Positions 35,041 to 46,961 are shown, counted from the stretch's first letter. The stretch: 64,000 nucleotides of DNA from Kalaharituber pfeilii (GCA_015179045.1 WHUZ01000002.1:2542001-2606000); one strand, 5' to 3'. Notes: generated by a model not told the origin, from the sequence alone. Made by a program: numbers and translations.

Positions 35041-38000
35041 TTAGCTTCCTCCAGAACCGGACCCAAACCTTCCCGCAGTCTCTCTTCTGAAAAATCTCCC
35101 CAGGTTCCTCAGATTCTCATTCAGGTTTGAAGCCGTATTGCCTTCTCCCAGATTCAACCCAAGTCTTCCTCCAGTGTTTCCAGAGGTAGATCCAGTTTGC
35201 CCATTACTAGTGCCGCTGCTATTATCTCCATTATCGTTTCCTCCTGTGCCACTTGACTCTCCCAAGCCACCGATTCCCAATCCTGTGAGCCCACCACCGC
35301 TCATATTGCTAGTCGTTCCTGAGTCTGATCCGACCCGATCAACTGACAACCCACCCATTACCATCATTCCAGGAGTCTGTAACCTGTCAACACCGTCTCT
35401 TGCTGCATTTATGATTGCGTTCCCCAAGTCCCGCGGGTCAAAGCGGTTCATTTGGCTTTGTAGACTTCCCGAGCTTAGACTTCCGACCCCACTTCCAAGA
35501 CCACTACTTGAAGTATTGGACATACTGGGGCCTTGCAGCAATAATGGACTTAGAACCGCCGATTGTTCCACTAACTTGGTATCATCTCCATTATCCGCAG
35601 CTTCCTCTCGACTCTTAACGAATACGCGGAAGAGCTCTACCAAAGCTGCTTGATCTTGCCTTTTGATGCCCTTGAGCTCCAGTATCTTACGGAAGTTGGT
35701 ATCTGATTTGTCACCAACATGAATGAGATATGCTTGGACAAGACCCTCTGCAGGATTTGCTTGAACTTGTAATGTTTTGAGAATTGAATCGACTTTGTTA
35801 AATGTGCGGTTGACATGTTTGAGGTAACTATAGCAAATTAGTTAGCTGATCATTGTCGCAGGAATAGGATAATACCCAGCTGGAGGCAAAGTTCCTGGCT
35901 CGGCTTTAAGTGTGAGAAGCTCCTCGAATGCCTTTTTTAGCACATATGAGTCAAGTAACATCTTTACTGTCAGCATTGAAGCGTAGTTTTTCAATGATGA
36001 ATGTCATACCTGTTCTGCGCCAACATCGCTAATGGGCTTACATAGCACTACATTATTTAGAAGATTACCCACAAGCCCGTCGACTACCTTATCACAAAAT
36101 GCTCTGACATACTGATCTTTGCTGAGCACAGACAGTATTTCTTCACATTTTCCCTTCACCTTGTTGACGAGTTCGGATACATAGCTACTCTGATCACCAA
36201 CAGTTTCAAGCTTACTCCATGAGATATTTCTCATTTCTCTCCAGTAGGGCTCGGCTTCGACTTCCACTTTCCTGACCAATAGTTTGATTGCAGTGTTGGC
36301 AACACCTAAGAAAGCGTCCTGCTGCTTTTCAAAATCCACCTTGGAGCGGAACTCGGAGTCAATCCTCGCTTGAATCCTTTCGGACAGTTGGGAGGTTGTT
36401 GAGTGGCAATAATCAGCTGTATTTATTATGACGGATATTTCCTCCAATGATGGTTGTGTTGACAAGGCGGACGATGATGATAAGGATATCGATCCGATTT
36501 TTTTCGCTTGGTAAAAACCGCAGAAGCACGGTTTCCGCATACTGATCTAGATATTTGGCGAATGTCTGGGAGAGATCTAAAAGCTTACTTCCGGTAGAAA
36601 GCTTTGCACATTGAGCAAAAGTCACTCGATAGAAACTAAATAGCTCCGTTGACGGTGCATGAACTGCTGACGGAGAAAATTCTTCATCCGAGGATCGGAG
36701 AGGGGATGTTTTATACTTGGGTATCATTGTCGATAATTGCCTATTGATGGTCAGTAGACTGTTCCGGGCAATTTTAGTAGTATGGTGATATACTTGTCTT
36801 GCGCGTCAACCCATAAGCTGAGATACGGTTCAAAAGCTTCGGAGATGGCCTTTCCAAATATCAATGGTCTCTCGTCACGTGAACTCATAGTATCTATCGA
36901 TACTCGCTTTGCGAAAATCAGCAAGCATCACAAATAAAGCATTAGAGTGTGAACTGTTACATCGTTTGCAAACCTCCGCTCAAGCCACTGTTCAAACTCT
37001 AGTGTTTCCTGTAAACAACTCAAAAGCAAGTTCACGTCTAAGCTCTTCCCGTCCACTTTTCTCATTGCTTTCGATAATATGCCCTTAAAATCGTCCCTGG
37101 TGCCGTCACAGAACGCCTTCGAAAGTACTTCACTAATTTTCCAGTGGCTTGGGAAAATGGCTGCATGTTCTTCATCATATGTCTTTAATATTCTCTTTAA
37201 CCAGGCGTAACGTCGTGAAATATTATCTAGAGAACCAGCCTGGTTTGTTCAAGTGATCCCAGAAACATCGGATTAGTAAGGAATATCTACCGTTAGAATT
37301 ACAAAAATTGCAAAGAATTGGCGGGAAACTTGTATTGCTCACCTCATCATTTCCCCTAAAAACTTGCCGATATTCTCTCAACTGAGTGTTGCAATACCAT
37401 GATATTATACGTTGCTTCCCGTTATCCTGTAGGCTATCCATAACCAAACACGCCTCTCCTAGCATTCCCTTCTTACTTGCGACCTCCCCCTTTGCAAAAA
37501 CAATCTCAAAATCTTCGCAAACTTGCTCCAGTAACTCTCGCTGCAACTCGGCAACATTGCGGCTCAGAATGGCGATTTGGTCAATTGAGCGGTAAGACCG
37601 AAAGTGTGCCATCAATTGAATAACAGCTTGTAGAAGTTGGGCACATTCACGATATTGACGGGTTTTGCAAAGAACTCTAAGCTGTTCGTATGCAGTCGCT
37701 ATTCGTCCCTATCAGTCTGTAGCTCTATATCTCCAATTTAGCAGTTCATACTTAGCATCTGCAGTCGTTTGAGGGCAGTCATTGAAATAGTTAGATTCCT
37801 CTTTGTTCCATCCAGCCTTTTGATGTCTGCAGTCATTTCAGTAATGGTCATTTCCGTCCGTATAGCCCTTTCCCTAACGCTCTCGATTCTCCGGAAAAGT
37901 TCCGCCAGGTCCTGCTTTGCTGTATCCACTCTTCGAGCATTTGCCTCATTTGTTTGAACTTGAGTTGCGACCAATTGGGTGATCTGGTTGTCAAGTTCGG

Positions 38001-38201
38001 AGACATGGTTTTCCAGAGCCTGAGCCGTTGCATGGACGGATGAAAGTGTAGAGGGATGTGAGAAAATCTGATTGAGGTGATCAATAGGTTCATACTGAGC
38101 TATTTGTGGGAGTGTAAGCGGCGAACGGTAGAGGGTGCCCTTAGAAGAAAGCAATTACCTGAGTCCAGGGGGTCCTGTGTTGTCGACGAGGTGTTGCTCA
38201 T
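35041..38201 (-). CDS. VPS53: GARP complex subunit Vps53, with an apparent +1 frameshift
   Basis: Eight exons: 38159-38201, 37752-38099, 37343-37698, 36961-37239, 36794-36906, 36010-36740, 35876-35961, 35041-35827. They give about 913 aa if one extra base is discounted. Vps53 tethers endosome-derived vesicles at the trans-Golgi as part of GARP. The N-terminal coiled coil (DHLNQIFSHPSTL, DIKRLDGTKRNLTISMTALK) is the family hallmark. The middle has SLWVDAQDKQLSTMIPKYK and EISVIINTADYCHSTTSQL, and the C-terminus is Gly/Ser-rich. Within exon 6 the frame shifts at a run of seven A on the coding strand (36498-36504). Six A would join FLPSEK to IGSISLS in frame, and the exon phase balance independently requires exactly one base fewer. 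Confidence 0.9.
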
Positions 38202-38529
38202 GGAACTTGGAGTGGAGGGAAGCTTTGTGTTTTTTGCTCGTGGGGGAGGGGCGGGGGGAATGATTCGGTTCGAGACTGGGTCTGATTAGAGCCTTGCGCG
38301 AGGAACTACCGTGGTTTTGCCTTATATCAAAGTCGTGTCACAATGTCTCAGTAGCTTACTTGTATCCAGTCAGCGTTGATAGTGGATTGTACTGTATCTA
38401 GTTCCACCAATGTTTACGCTTGTGCACAGGAGCCAAAGGCTCTGGACCTGAAGACCTAAAGCAGGTGACTATTTACTTGAGCCCAGAAGAATAGTCACAG
38501 GACATATTAGTCATGTTTTAGTCACCGCA
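38202..38529. other. upstream region of VPS53
   Basis: Intergenic and promoter-side. No gene is seen; the repeat block starts after it. Confidence 0.4.
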
Positions 38530-38790
38530 GGTTAAGGTTGAATAAAGGTAGTTGAGGGTAAAGTACACAGCGTGTTCGCAAATCAGCGGTGTAAGTGTAG
38601 TGGAGGGGTAGCTATGTAGTTTAGGCTTCCTGAGAGTTCAATTCCACGGCAGAGATGTAATTGAAGGTAAATTGCACTGTGTATTAGTTGAGTTCAGCGG
38701 CAGTGATGCAACTAAGAGTTATTCTCACTGCGTATTCAGGCATTTGAGAGGAGTTTACATCGTGTGCAAGTTGAATTACGTAGCACAGAG
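38530..38790. repeat. degenerate ~48-bp tandem repeats, copy B
   Basis: Units like GTTCAATTCCACGGCAG, GATGTAATTGAAGGTAAATT and CACTGTGTAT repeat at about 48-bp spacing (near 38637, 38688, 38740). They resemble the units at 14360-14645. Divergence is high. Confidence 0.5.
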
Positions 38791-38898
38791 GCACAAGACT
38801 TGTTCTCGTACCCAGACGGGCACTGGATGCTGCCAAGAGGTGCAAAGACCCTACGGCTGAACGCCGAAAATAATAGTCTGGGCACGAGAACACACAAG
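38791..38898. repeat. short inverted-repeat (MITE-like) unit
   Basis: TGTTCTCGTACCCAGAC (38801-38817) is answered by its reverse complement GTCTGGGCACGAGAACA (38876-38892). The outer flanks ACAAGACT and ACACAAG partly match, giving a foldback of about 108 bp. The same 17-mer occurs at 19005-19021 and, inverted, at 39534-39550. Confidence 0.55.
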
Positions 38899-38932
38899 AC
38901 TCCGGTTACGCATCGCCCGGGCAATCGTGAAC

Positions 38933-39190
38933 AAAAAAAAAGAAAATCCAAAAACGAGTTATGCATACTCCGGTTCCAATTCCCAATTGATCATAGCTAG
39001 ATAGAATTCTAACCCCAAAGAGATAATTGCTGGATCCGGAGCATTGCAGTCCATTTGATTTACTTCTTTTCCGCTCGAACTGAGACTCGAACTGTGTCCC
39101 TCTATTCTATACCTCTCTATGGCACTTGTTACTTCCATCATTAGAAACAACCGCATTCCACTTCGACCAGATCATAGGTCAGTTCACGAA
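38933..39190 (-). mobile_element. tRNA-derived SINE, copy B (near full length)
   Basis: On the minus strand it has an A box TGGTCGAAGTGG (complement of 39158-39169) and a B box GTTCGAGTC (complement of 39084-39092). A body with AATGCTCCGGAT and ATGATCAATTGGGAATTGG follows, then AACTCG and a T-rich tail (38933-38953). Copy D at 60531-60801 has the same order up to AACTCGTTTTT plus poly-T, which defines a family consensus of about 260 bp. Confidence 0.75.
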
Positions 39191-39745
39191 CATAAAAAAG
39201 AAAAGTGAACTTCTTGAACGAGTCCTTCCCCCGCCACGGCTCGACACTGCCGTGCCACCTCTCATGCGAAGCCCCCGCTGCAGCAGCCACAGCAGCCACA
39301 GCAGCGTCTCGCACCCTGTCGTTCCAGAACCCGCAGCAGCATTTCACACACACTTCTCCAGCAGCCGCAGTAACGTCTTACACTCTCTCACTCAGCCGCA
39401 ACTACACGTTCAACTGCGCGTTGAACAGCCCCTTGCATAGTCTTTCCTGAATAATGCAAATTAACCCTTGGTAGGTTGACTGCTCCTATGTGCTCTACTT
39501 TTTTCGCTTTTTTCTATTGTTTTCGGTTTATCCTGTTCTCGTGCCCAGACTATTATTTTGGCTACGAGAGCAGGTTTATCCAGTAGTTTAGTGCTTTTCC
39601 ATTTCTTACATCCCATATCAATAGCATCTTCATTGTGGGCATCAGGGGGCTTTGCATTCATGCTGTGCTGAGCAAGGTTCTGGTTAGTCACGTCAGAGGC
39701 TTGTTCAAGCACATTTGAGCTCAAACTTGTTGATGCTTCTTTGAC
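39191..39745. repeat. dispersed repeat segment, copy B
   Basis: Matches the order of motifs in 15003-15400: CAGCAGCCACAGCAGC tract, CTGCGCGTTGAACAGCC, T-rich tract, TTTTCGGTTTATCC, CAATAGCATCTTCAT, TAGTCACGTCAGAGG. It additionally carries TGTTCTCGTGCCCAGAC at 39534-39550. No protein is encoded. Confidence 0.6.
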
Positions 39746-40381
39746 TGAATTGCATAAGTAGAGCTTGCTTCCAGACTGCCTTTTGCCGAATTTTCAGCCC
39801 CCCAGCCCTAGAACTGCACATCATCAGTGGAGACACTTATCTGGTGTAAATTACTATCATTGATATCCCCCTCTTCCCAGAGCTGTAGCTTCATGGCAAA
39901 TGTGAGCCGCGTAGAATAAAGCTTCAAGTTTTGTACCCTCAGCACAAGTATTCTTAAATGGTCTAGTCCAGCAGATTAGGACCAGTACCTGTGTGTGACA
40001 TAAGAGTTCTTATATTGCACAGTACTCTGTCAACTCCTGCCGCTGACTTCTAGTTAAACTTTTCAAGTCATAAGGAGCATTATGATATATCGTTGTTACT
40101 TGAAAGGTCTTGAATCCTTAATTATTGAAATATATAAACAAGAATGCTTGGCGTGATTCTTCGATGGACAGAACCTTTACCACAGCGTGATTATAATCAT
40201 AGCATTGGTAGAAACCCCACAGGAGAAAACGGTGTGCAAAGGAACCCAACACCAGTGGATTAAGTACTTACATTTAGCCATCATATAATTTAGGCCGGCA
40301 CTGGAATATGAAGCTGCCTTTTTCTGAAACATGACGAGAACCTTCAATGTACCACTATCTTGATTCCACTGTATTCATGCT
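39746..40381. other. intergenic, no gene seen
   Basis: 636 bp between the repeat block and the 3' end of the Asterix gene. I see only short spurious frames. Confidence 0.5.
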
Positions 40382-41234
40382 TCAAGCAGCTTTGGGTGCA
40401 GGAGCATCGGTCCCTGAAGCTGGCACATTGCGGGGCGCCTTGAACATGGGCAGGTATGTCTAGATAACAATAGTTAGCAATGTCATACGGAGATGCTATT
40501 GCTCAACACGTACCACAACGACGGACATTGCTGCAAGTCACATTGTCAGTTTGTCAGTGAATAAATGTTCGCTAAGGCAATTTAACTGACCACTCATTCC
40601 AATTGAAAAGTATCCAGGCTGCTTTCCGCTTGCTAATTGCGCCGGGGTTTCATTTAACCAAGCTTGAACAGCGAAAACTAATGCAGACCTGTTGATTATG
40701 AGCGCTGTATTGCAATTCAGGGAGCAGAATTGACAGACCAAGCAATCATCCTGTTTGTATTGTTAATGATTTGTTAGTCCAAGAGAGATTCTAGAACGGA
40801 TTCTTCCAAGGGTCGCCGTACTTGTTGCGTGTGAAGAGCTGAGGCCTCATTAGCATTTCAGTTGCTCTGGTTACCTGCATGCGCGCTTCGTGGTATACTC
40901 ACAGCAGCCATTGGTAGTGTGCTGGACAAGGTACCTGTTGCAATTGGTTATCCGTCTTAGCTTTTTGCAAAATTTTCAAGAGAATACTCGAAATCACAAC
41001 ATACTGGCAAAGTCGGCCGCTAATATTGAGAATGAGATGTCAGCGTTAGACGTTGAATTATGCTTCTCGAGGGTGCCTTACCTGCTTCTTCAGGCTTCGG
41101 CTCGGACGGAACATATGGTATAACTGGAGTAGTGTTAGCTTTATAATATGTGCAAGAACTCACTGACTATTGAAATAGCTGGAATGCAACTTACTCAGAT
41201 CTGCTCGTCGTTGATCTTTAAGTTTGGAAGCCAT
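40382..41234 (-). CDS. Asterix-family protein (PAT complex subunit), nine exons
   Basis: Exons 41195-41234, 41082-41123, 41005-41019, 40903-40934, 40822-40838, 40739-40750, 40591-40688, 40514-40530 and 40382-40459 total 351 nt, giving 116 aa. Four are microexons of 15, 17, 12 and 17 nt. Every junction is GT-AG and phase-consistent. The product begins MASKLKDQRRADLIIPY, has the Asterix P-Y-x-P motif, a central MAALFTRNKMIAW segment, and two membrane helices (about 46-62 and 78-94) around the loop LNETPAQLAS. Human Asterix (WDR83OS) pairs with CCDC47 as an ER intramembrane chaperone for multipass proteins. The size and helix spacing match. It diverges from APC4 across a 440-bp promoter. Confidence 0.87.
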
Positions 41235-41674
41235 TGGGTGAGCAATGCAATTGGAGTGGGCGTAGACGGAATGCGCGTATCAGGCCGCTACTTCACAGAA
41301 AGTTAATGCGGGAATTGAAGAGCGTTTCTGTGCTGCTTAAGATAAATGGGGGAAACACAAGCGCGCTTCAAGTTGGTACACGAAGTAGCTGTTCTTTTCT
41401 GGAAGGAAACCTTTCCCTGGTGAGTTTCTCGGATTCTCTTGGCACCCAAACACCTCCCTGTGCCAAGCCAGGCTAATACTCTGTCGACCCGTGTGAGATG
41501 CAGCTCGGGAAGTATGCATGACCAGACCCTCGACTTAACTTGTTTACTGTTATCCTCCGAAAACTCCTTCCAAATTAAGTAGTCCTAGTACCATCTTGCC
41601 AATCAATGCTCGGTTAATTGGGGCCCAATGCGAATTCGCGCACCTTGACCACTTAGCAACTGATGTAATAACGG
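41235..41674. promoter_or_regulatory. divergent promoter region, Asterix (-) and APC4 (+)
   Basis: 440 bp shared by the two genes. No coding gene or clear motif is visible. Confidence 0.4.
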
Positions 41675-44649
41675 ATGACAATGGAAGACGATAACTCTGA
41701 AGCAGCAGAAACAGTTGCTAGTTCCCCTCCACAAGGCTTCCAGATACACTTTGAAAAGACTCTGCCAAATCCCGCTCGCAGAGGCCTAGCTGCATGGAGT
41801 CCTCAACACGACCTTCTGTGTTTTGTGACGACAAACGAAAATGTGCTACTATATCGGATGAATGGGCAACGGGTGTGGGGGATTGCTCAAAGAAAAGACA
41901 GGTCTGGACGTGAAGCAAGAGTAGAAATGCTTCAATGGAGACCTGATGGTAAGCTTTATGTTCCATATTTTCAACAGATCAGTGCTAATAACCCCCTAAG
42001 GAAAAGTGATAGCTTTAGGCTACAGCGATGGCGTCACGAGAATATGCGATGTGAACAACGGAAAAGCAGTTCTTATGATGACTGCAGACTCTACAAGCTT
42101 CGGAAAGATCTCCTGTATCGGATGGGTGGATAATCGAGGGGCACCCAAATCGACCCAGGCTTGCTATGGTATGAAGCCAGCATCCTCGGAGAAGATACCT
42201 AAGGGCATTCTAGATTTAGAGATCAATCAAATGCTCCCTAGGCTGAGTGTTCTACCTTCTGGGACTGGGCCGTATGCTCCCTCCGTCAATTTTTCAGTAA
42301 TTAGATTTAACAGTAAAAACAGGGACAGCCTTTTCTCCTCGAAAATTACCTTAGATTCGATGATAAATACAGTAAAAGGCACAGATAGTGATATATTGGA
42401 TGTCTTGCTGATTGGAGATATAAACGGTAAAATTCTGGTTAAGTAGGTGCTTTCTATCTCAGTAGTTACAGGAATATTCCTAACAAGAAGCAGCATATTC
42501 GAATCCTTTGTTGTAGGAACATTAAATTTACCAACTCTCTGTCCTCAGCTTGGGAACCAGTGCAATGTGGTACTCTCTTTACTGTTATAAAAGTATGGCA
42601 GCTAACGCAGAAATAGCTGATACAACACACCTCCCCTCCAAGCCTTGCTACTCATGCACTTTTGATATCCTCACCAAAGCGCTTATATTTCACTACGTTG
42701 GATTTACTGTTCACTTCGCAGTTTGGACAGTACCTCCACCAGTTGGCGTTTACGTCCACTAAACTACAAGCTCTATTAAAATATATTAAAGAGACGGTTA
42801 ATGCATTGAATTCGGAATGGAAAACGATGAATGACCTTGCCAGCAAATATGTGTCATTAGTGGATGAAGCCCTTCAGGAGTCCGGAAGTTCGGGAGGTGG
42901 AGTGAGCTTGGAGTTTTTTGAGCTCTTAATAACTGGCGTCGGAAGTGCAGGACTGAAAGAGTGGTTGGTGGATGTTCTAACTGAACGAGTGAGCACTCTC
43001 AAGCCGACTCCAGGTGGTCTTTTGAAGCTGATATAGATGGGGGATAAGGGCCAAAAGCGATGGGAGAAAACGTCATTAAATGGATATGAGACATTACGTA
43101 GGCTAGTTCATGAGAATTTGCTACCAACTTGTGAACGACTGACTATTTTGCTCTCTAGATTGCGCGGTCTTGCTCGGTGGTGAGTATGCAATGACATGTG
43201 TCATCATTTCTATACTGAATATCAATTAGGAAAGAACGCGGGTCGCCATTAGGTTTAGAGCCCGAGGACTTTACAAGATGTATTGATGCCGTCTCTGGAT
43301 TAACCATTTTTGCACATTCCTTCCTTGCAGAACTCAATCATGAGCTCGAACTATACCGGGCATTCTCCTCATGGTTGAAAAATGTACTTGATGAGATGTC
43401 CTCGGTGATAAATATTAATGACATGCCACCTGAGGACCCGCAAATTGATACACTTAAAGTCGCGGAATATATTAGGAACCATCTGCTATCATCTCATTTG
43501 GCACCCTTCTTTGCAAAAACAGAAAGGATTCAGGGAAATCCGCTCTTTGAGAATGGAGAGAGCGTTTTTGAGCATTTTTGTAAGAACGAATCGTATAACA
43601 AGGGTGGATCATGCTCGTGGGCGGATCTAGCGGAGCATCTCATGGGATTATGCGTTGGAGTGTTTGAGAAGCCTGCAACGGCAATGAGGCGATCATTGAG
43701 GGTAGCGAGGCCAGTAACCCTCTACGATGATGGAAATGTAGAGCTTGTCGAAATGAAGATGGTTGACCAGGTATAATCTACTCCCCGTAATCATATTGCA
43801 TGTTTTCTAACCTTATACAGGATAAGGGTCCTGTTGCTTATACAGTTCTCTATTCTAAGTTAAAAGCACCACAGGCTTGTTCGTCCCAATATTATCTAGT
43901 ATCAAAATTTTGTGCTAACAGAAAGAGTAGTAATTGTCATAAAGTCCCAATTCGCTATAGAGGGCGGCTTAAGCACTATGACAAAAATTGAATGCATCAA
44001 GCTGTCCTTGAGTTCGATCTTCAAGGCTGGCGAGGATGATACGAAGGATGCGGGAGACGATGCTACACTCCTGGACATCAAATTTGTTGATAACGAAGCC
44101 CTTATTTTACTTGTCACAAGCGAAGGTAAGCGATATCTGATTCAATAAGTCAATGAGGTTGTAGCTGAGTGCTCTGAAGTATCTCAAACGACGCACTTGG
44201 TTACGGCACCTTATAGCACGCTTCCATTCTCATCTTCTCCACCATACCTGTCCTCAATCCGCAGGGACTCATCTGTTACAGCCAAAGAGGATTTAGCTAG
44301 TGCCTTCAGTTATACTGTAAGCAACATCCAATCCAGGGATATTGAGCCCATCAAGGTTAGAGTTTTCGAATGGAGCAATGGTTTCTTGCCAGAAAGAGTT
44401 GTCGTGAATGGAAAGCCAGAGCGAAGAATTGGTGCAGTTATTGATGGTGAAGGACTCAAATACGTTGTATTCGACTTGGACGAGGATGAAACTGTAGCGG
44501 AGGCTGCAGAAGAGGGGGAAATGGAGGAAGAGGCAGGGGAGGGAGGGGGTGCAGAAGATGAAGATGAAGTGGAAGCTGAAGTGGAGGAAGGAGCTGAGTC
44601 CGATGGTGATGAGCCTATGGATGAAGGCTATATGGACATGAGTTCCTGA
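41675..44649 (+). CDS. APC4: anaphase-promoting complex subunit 4 (Apc4)
   Basis: Nine exons: 41675-41948, 42001-42442, 42494-42569, 42617-42988, 43037-43179, 43230-43770, 43821-43844, 43900-44125, 44180-44649. They give about 855 aa. Apc4 is a scaffold of the APC/C ubiquitin ligase. The N-terminal WD40-like beta-propeller contains LAAWSPQHDLLCFVT, LQWRPDGKVIALGYSDG and DVLLIGDINGKI. The Apc4 helical domain follows (GDKGQKRWEKT, ENLLPTCERLTILLSRLRG). The C-terminal part returns to strands (FVDNEALILL, LPERVVVNGKPERR) and an acidic tail. The exon 3 acceptor is a triple AAGAAGCAG, so one- or two-residue variants are possible. The 24-nt exon 7 uses a weak GTTCTC donor and is the least certain part. 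Confidence 0.9.
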
Positions 44650-44896
44650 GAGCTCCGCACCTTCAGCATTCAACCAACCCTCTTGATACGAATACCTACA
44701 GTACTCAGTTCTCGGAACCATACGCCAAAAAACAAAACTCATGTATCAGACCAACTACTGTATATATCTCAATTATTTACATAGGGTAACACATAACCAA
44801 AGCAAGCGTTATGCTTGTGAACCAAATTCTGGTGGGCGCACCAGTGATGATCTAGGAAAAGTCGAGTAAATAAATAGTGTGCATTTGATACTTGAT
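44650..44896. other. convergent intergenic, APC4/NUO40
   Basis: 247 bp between two converging stops. There is no gene. Confidence 0.5.
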
Positions 44897-46661
44897 CTAC
44901 AAGTCGTAGTCCACATGCAGGTATTTTCTCTCCTCTCGAACCTCTTTTTCGGTCATTGGTGGGAGATCATAGTACAGATTAGATCTAACAGCGAACGATT
45001 AGCATCGCATTCCACAGTAGCTATCATGAGAGTGGAGTTTGCTAACGAGTAGCAAATTAGCAGCACAAAGTGAAGATACATACCGGTACTGCCTGACGTA
45101 GTGTAGAATCCAACGTGTAAGATCTTCAGGCTCGAATCCAAGATCCTTAAATGTTTTGGCACTGCAGGCAATGTTAGCTACCGAGGGGGCTCCAAACCGT
45201 ACGGCTTAAACGTACTTTGGATCAATCACTTGGTTAATAAACTCGCGCTCAACCTCGTCTGGAGAAATTGTTGGCCACCAAATATAATCCAATGCCCTCG
45301 CAATTGCCAGGTATACCGGTTTAGGGAGGTTGATATTACGTCGCTTTCGAAGGGTTTCCTTATCTATGAGGTCGGCGATCTGCCGAGTAGAGTACTCCTT
45401 GGGGCCATAGAGCTCAAACGTCTGCCCAGCTGTGGAGTCATCATACATCATCTGCTCAAGCGCCTTCGCAACTTCAAGGACCTAGCATTGCAATCAATAC
45501 CAGCCGCGTTTTATATAAGTATGAGGTGCTAAAACATACGTGAACAGGCCAATATTTCTGCTGCATGTGATTTGCAGTGACGATAACTTTAGAACGTCCG
45601 AGCCAGTTAAGGAGCCAATCCTCATAACCATACATTGGCGCTGGTCGGACAATTGTGGTCTCTGGGAATATAGCACGAGCCTCTTGCTCTCCCCGACCCT
45701 TCGCTCTAATTAGCCTCACAGTGCTTGTGAGCATGAATTGAGACTGACCTTTGTAGCGAAAAACGCAGAATGAGATTTTGGATCGGCATTGTATGTGGAG
45801 ACGTGCACATATCTATCAACGTCATATTTCGCTACAGCCTCTGTAATCCGCTGTGTACCCTCCACATGTACATCTTCATAGGTAAAGTTCCTGACGAATC
45901 TTATCAGCGACTGCTTCAAATTGACAAATAACTAAAAGCTAACGGTATTACTTTGTAGTGTATTGCCGCCCAATAAGATTATAAACGATATCGGAATGCC
46001 GTACGCTCTCTTCAATGGATTCGGTATTTCGGAGATCAAATTCCTAGATTTTATGTTATCGGCTTAAACCCAGTCGTGCAATGTCGCAATTACACTCCTA
46101 CCAGGAAGACAACTCTGCCCAGATCTCCTGTAGGCTTCAAATGGCGCTTCGTCATCTCCTCACGATAAGGAATGACAACCTGACACCCCTTCCGAGCTGA
46201 AGCGTCGTTAGAAAGGATCTGAATTACAGCTGCGTTGGGGAGTGTGTACCCAGCTTGGCGACGAGGTAGCCGCCCAAGAATCCAGTTGCGCCGAAGACCG
46301 TCACAGTGTGCCCTTTTTCCAACAGTAAGCAGCATTAGAGGAATTCCGGCTCTGTAATGTTGGCTATACAAACCTCCAAGTGAGGATCTGATATATCCAG
46401 TAAGCTCATCTGTATTCAAGATAATATGACAAGGGCCCGATAGCACATACCTTCCTCCCCGCGCATGGCGAATAATCGGTTTCCCTGTTAAAATATGTAT
46501 ATAAGCTCTGCCCGCTGGATATACAAGTGCAATTGGCGGCTCCCACCAGTCCTGGTTACGGTGATATCGTGGATATAACGAACGGACGCAGGAGCTGCAC
46601 AAACAGGCAGGGCCCGTGCAATTACGTTTCTGGGGAGTGTCGTGGAGCAGCACCTCTGCAT
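44897..46661 (-). CDS. nuo-40: NADH:ubiquinone oxidoreductase 40-kDa subunit (NDUFA9 homologue)
   Basis: Eleven exons: 46547-46661, 46451-46484, 46374-46387 (14 nt), 46250-46312, 46102-46196, 45952-46043, 45749-45890, 45540-45701, 45216-45481, 45084-45161, 44897-44984. They give 382 aa. A mitochondrial presequence (MQRCCSTTLPRNVIARA) leads to DITVTRTGKPIIRHARGGR, then the SDR-type nucleotide-binding loop TVTVFGATGFLGGYLV. IPYREEMTKRHLKPTGDLG, VSTYNADPKSHSAFFATK and TTIVRPAPMYGYEDWL follow. This accessory subunit of complex I binds NADPH and stabilises the Q-module junction. All phases close. The 14-nt exon supplies the Gly-rich turn before the beta strand. It shares a 300-bp promoter with RPN9. 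Confidence 0.95.
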
Positions 46662-46961
46662 GATGATGAAATGCTTGTAGATTGCTCTGATGAGGGAAGA
46701 GTGTTTCGGATGGTAGCTCTCTAGGGTGGCTCAAATCCATCCCACTTCGATGACTAAGCTCCTGTTGGCCAGATGACTGACGGCAGTCATTTCTCGTGCC
46801 GACGGCAACGGTCTTGGCATGGCACTTCGGTGGGACCGTTTGTTGCTTGGGCCTGACCCACCAGGCTCCAGCACTATCGCGAGCTATTGGCCGTTAACTA
46901 CTGCAGATATACGGAGATTATCCACATCAGCGTCAATACCGCATCTCCTCACTCTACAAAA
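46662..46961. promoter_or_regulatory. divergent promoter, NUO40 (-) and RPN9 (+)
   Basis: 300 bp between the two start codons. The stretch near 46780-46830 holds an imperfect palindrome-like GACGGCAGTCATTTCTCGTGCCGACGGC-type arrangement (shortened here to GACGGCAG...TGCCGACGG). The proteasome PACE hexamer GGTGGCAAA is not seen. Confidence 0.4.

Noticed and set aside
35138..35653. 171-aa Pro/Ser-rich plus-strand frame
   Set aside because: Complement of the Gly/Ser-rich C-terminus of VPS53.
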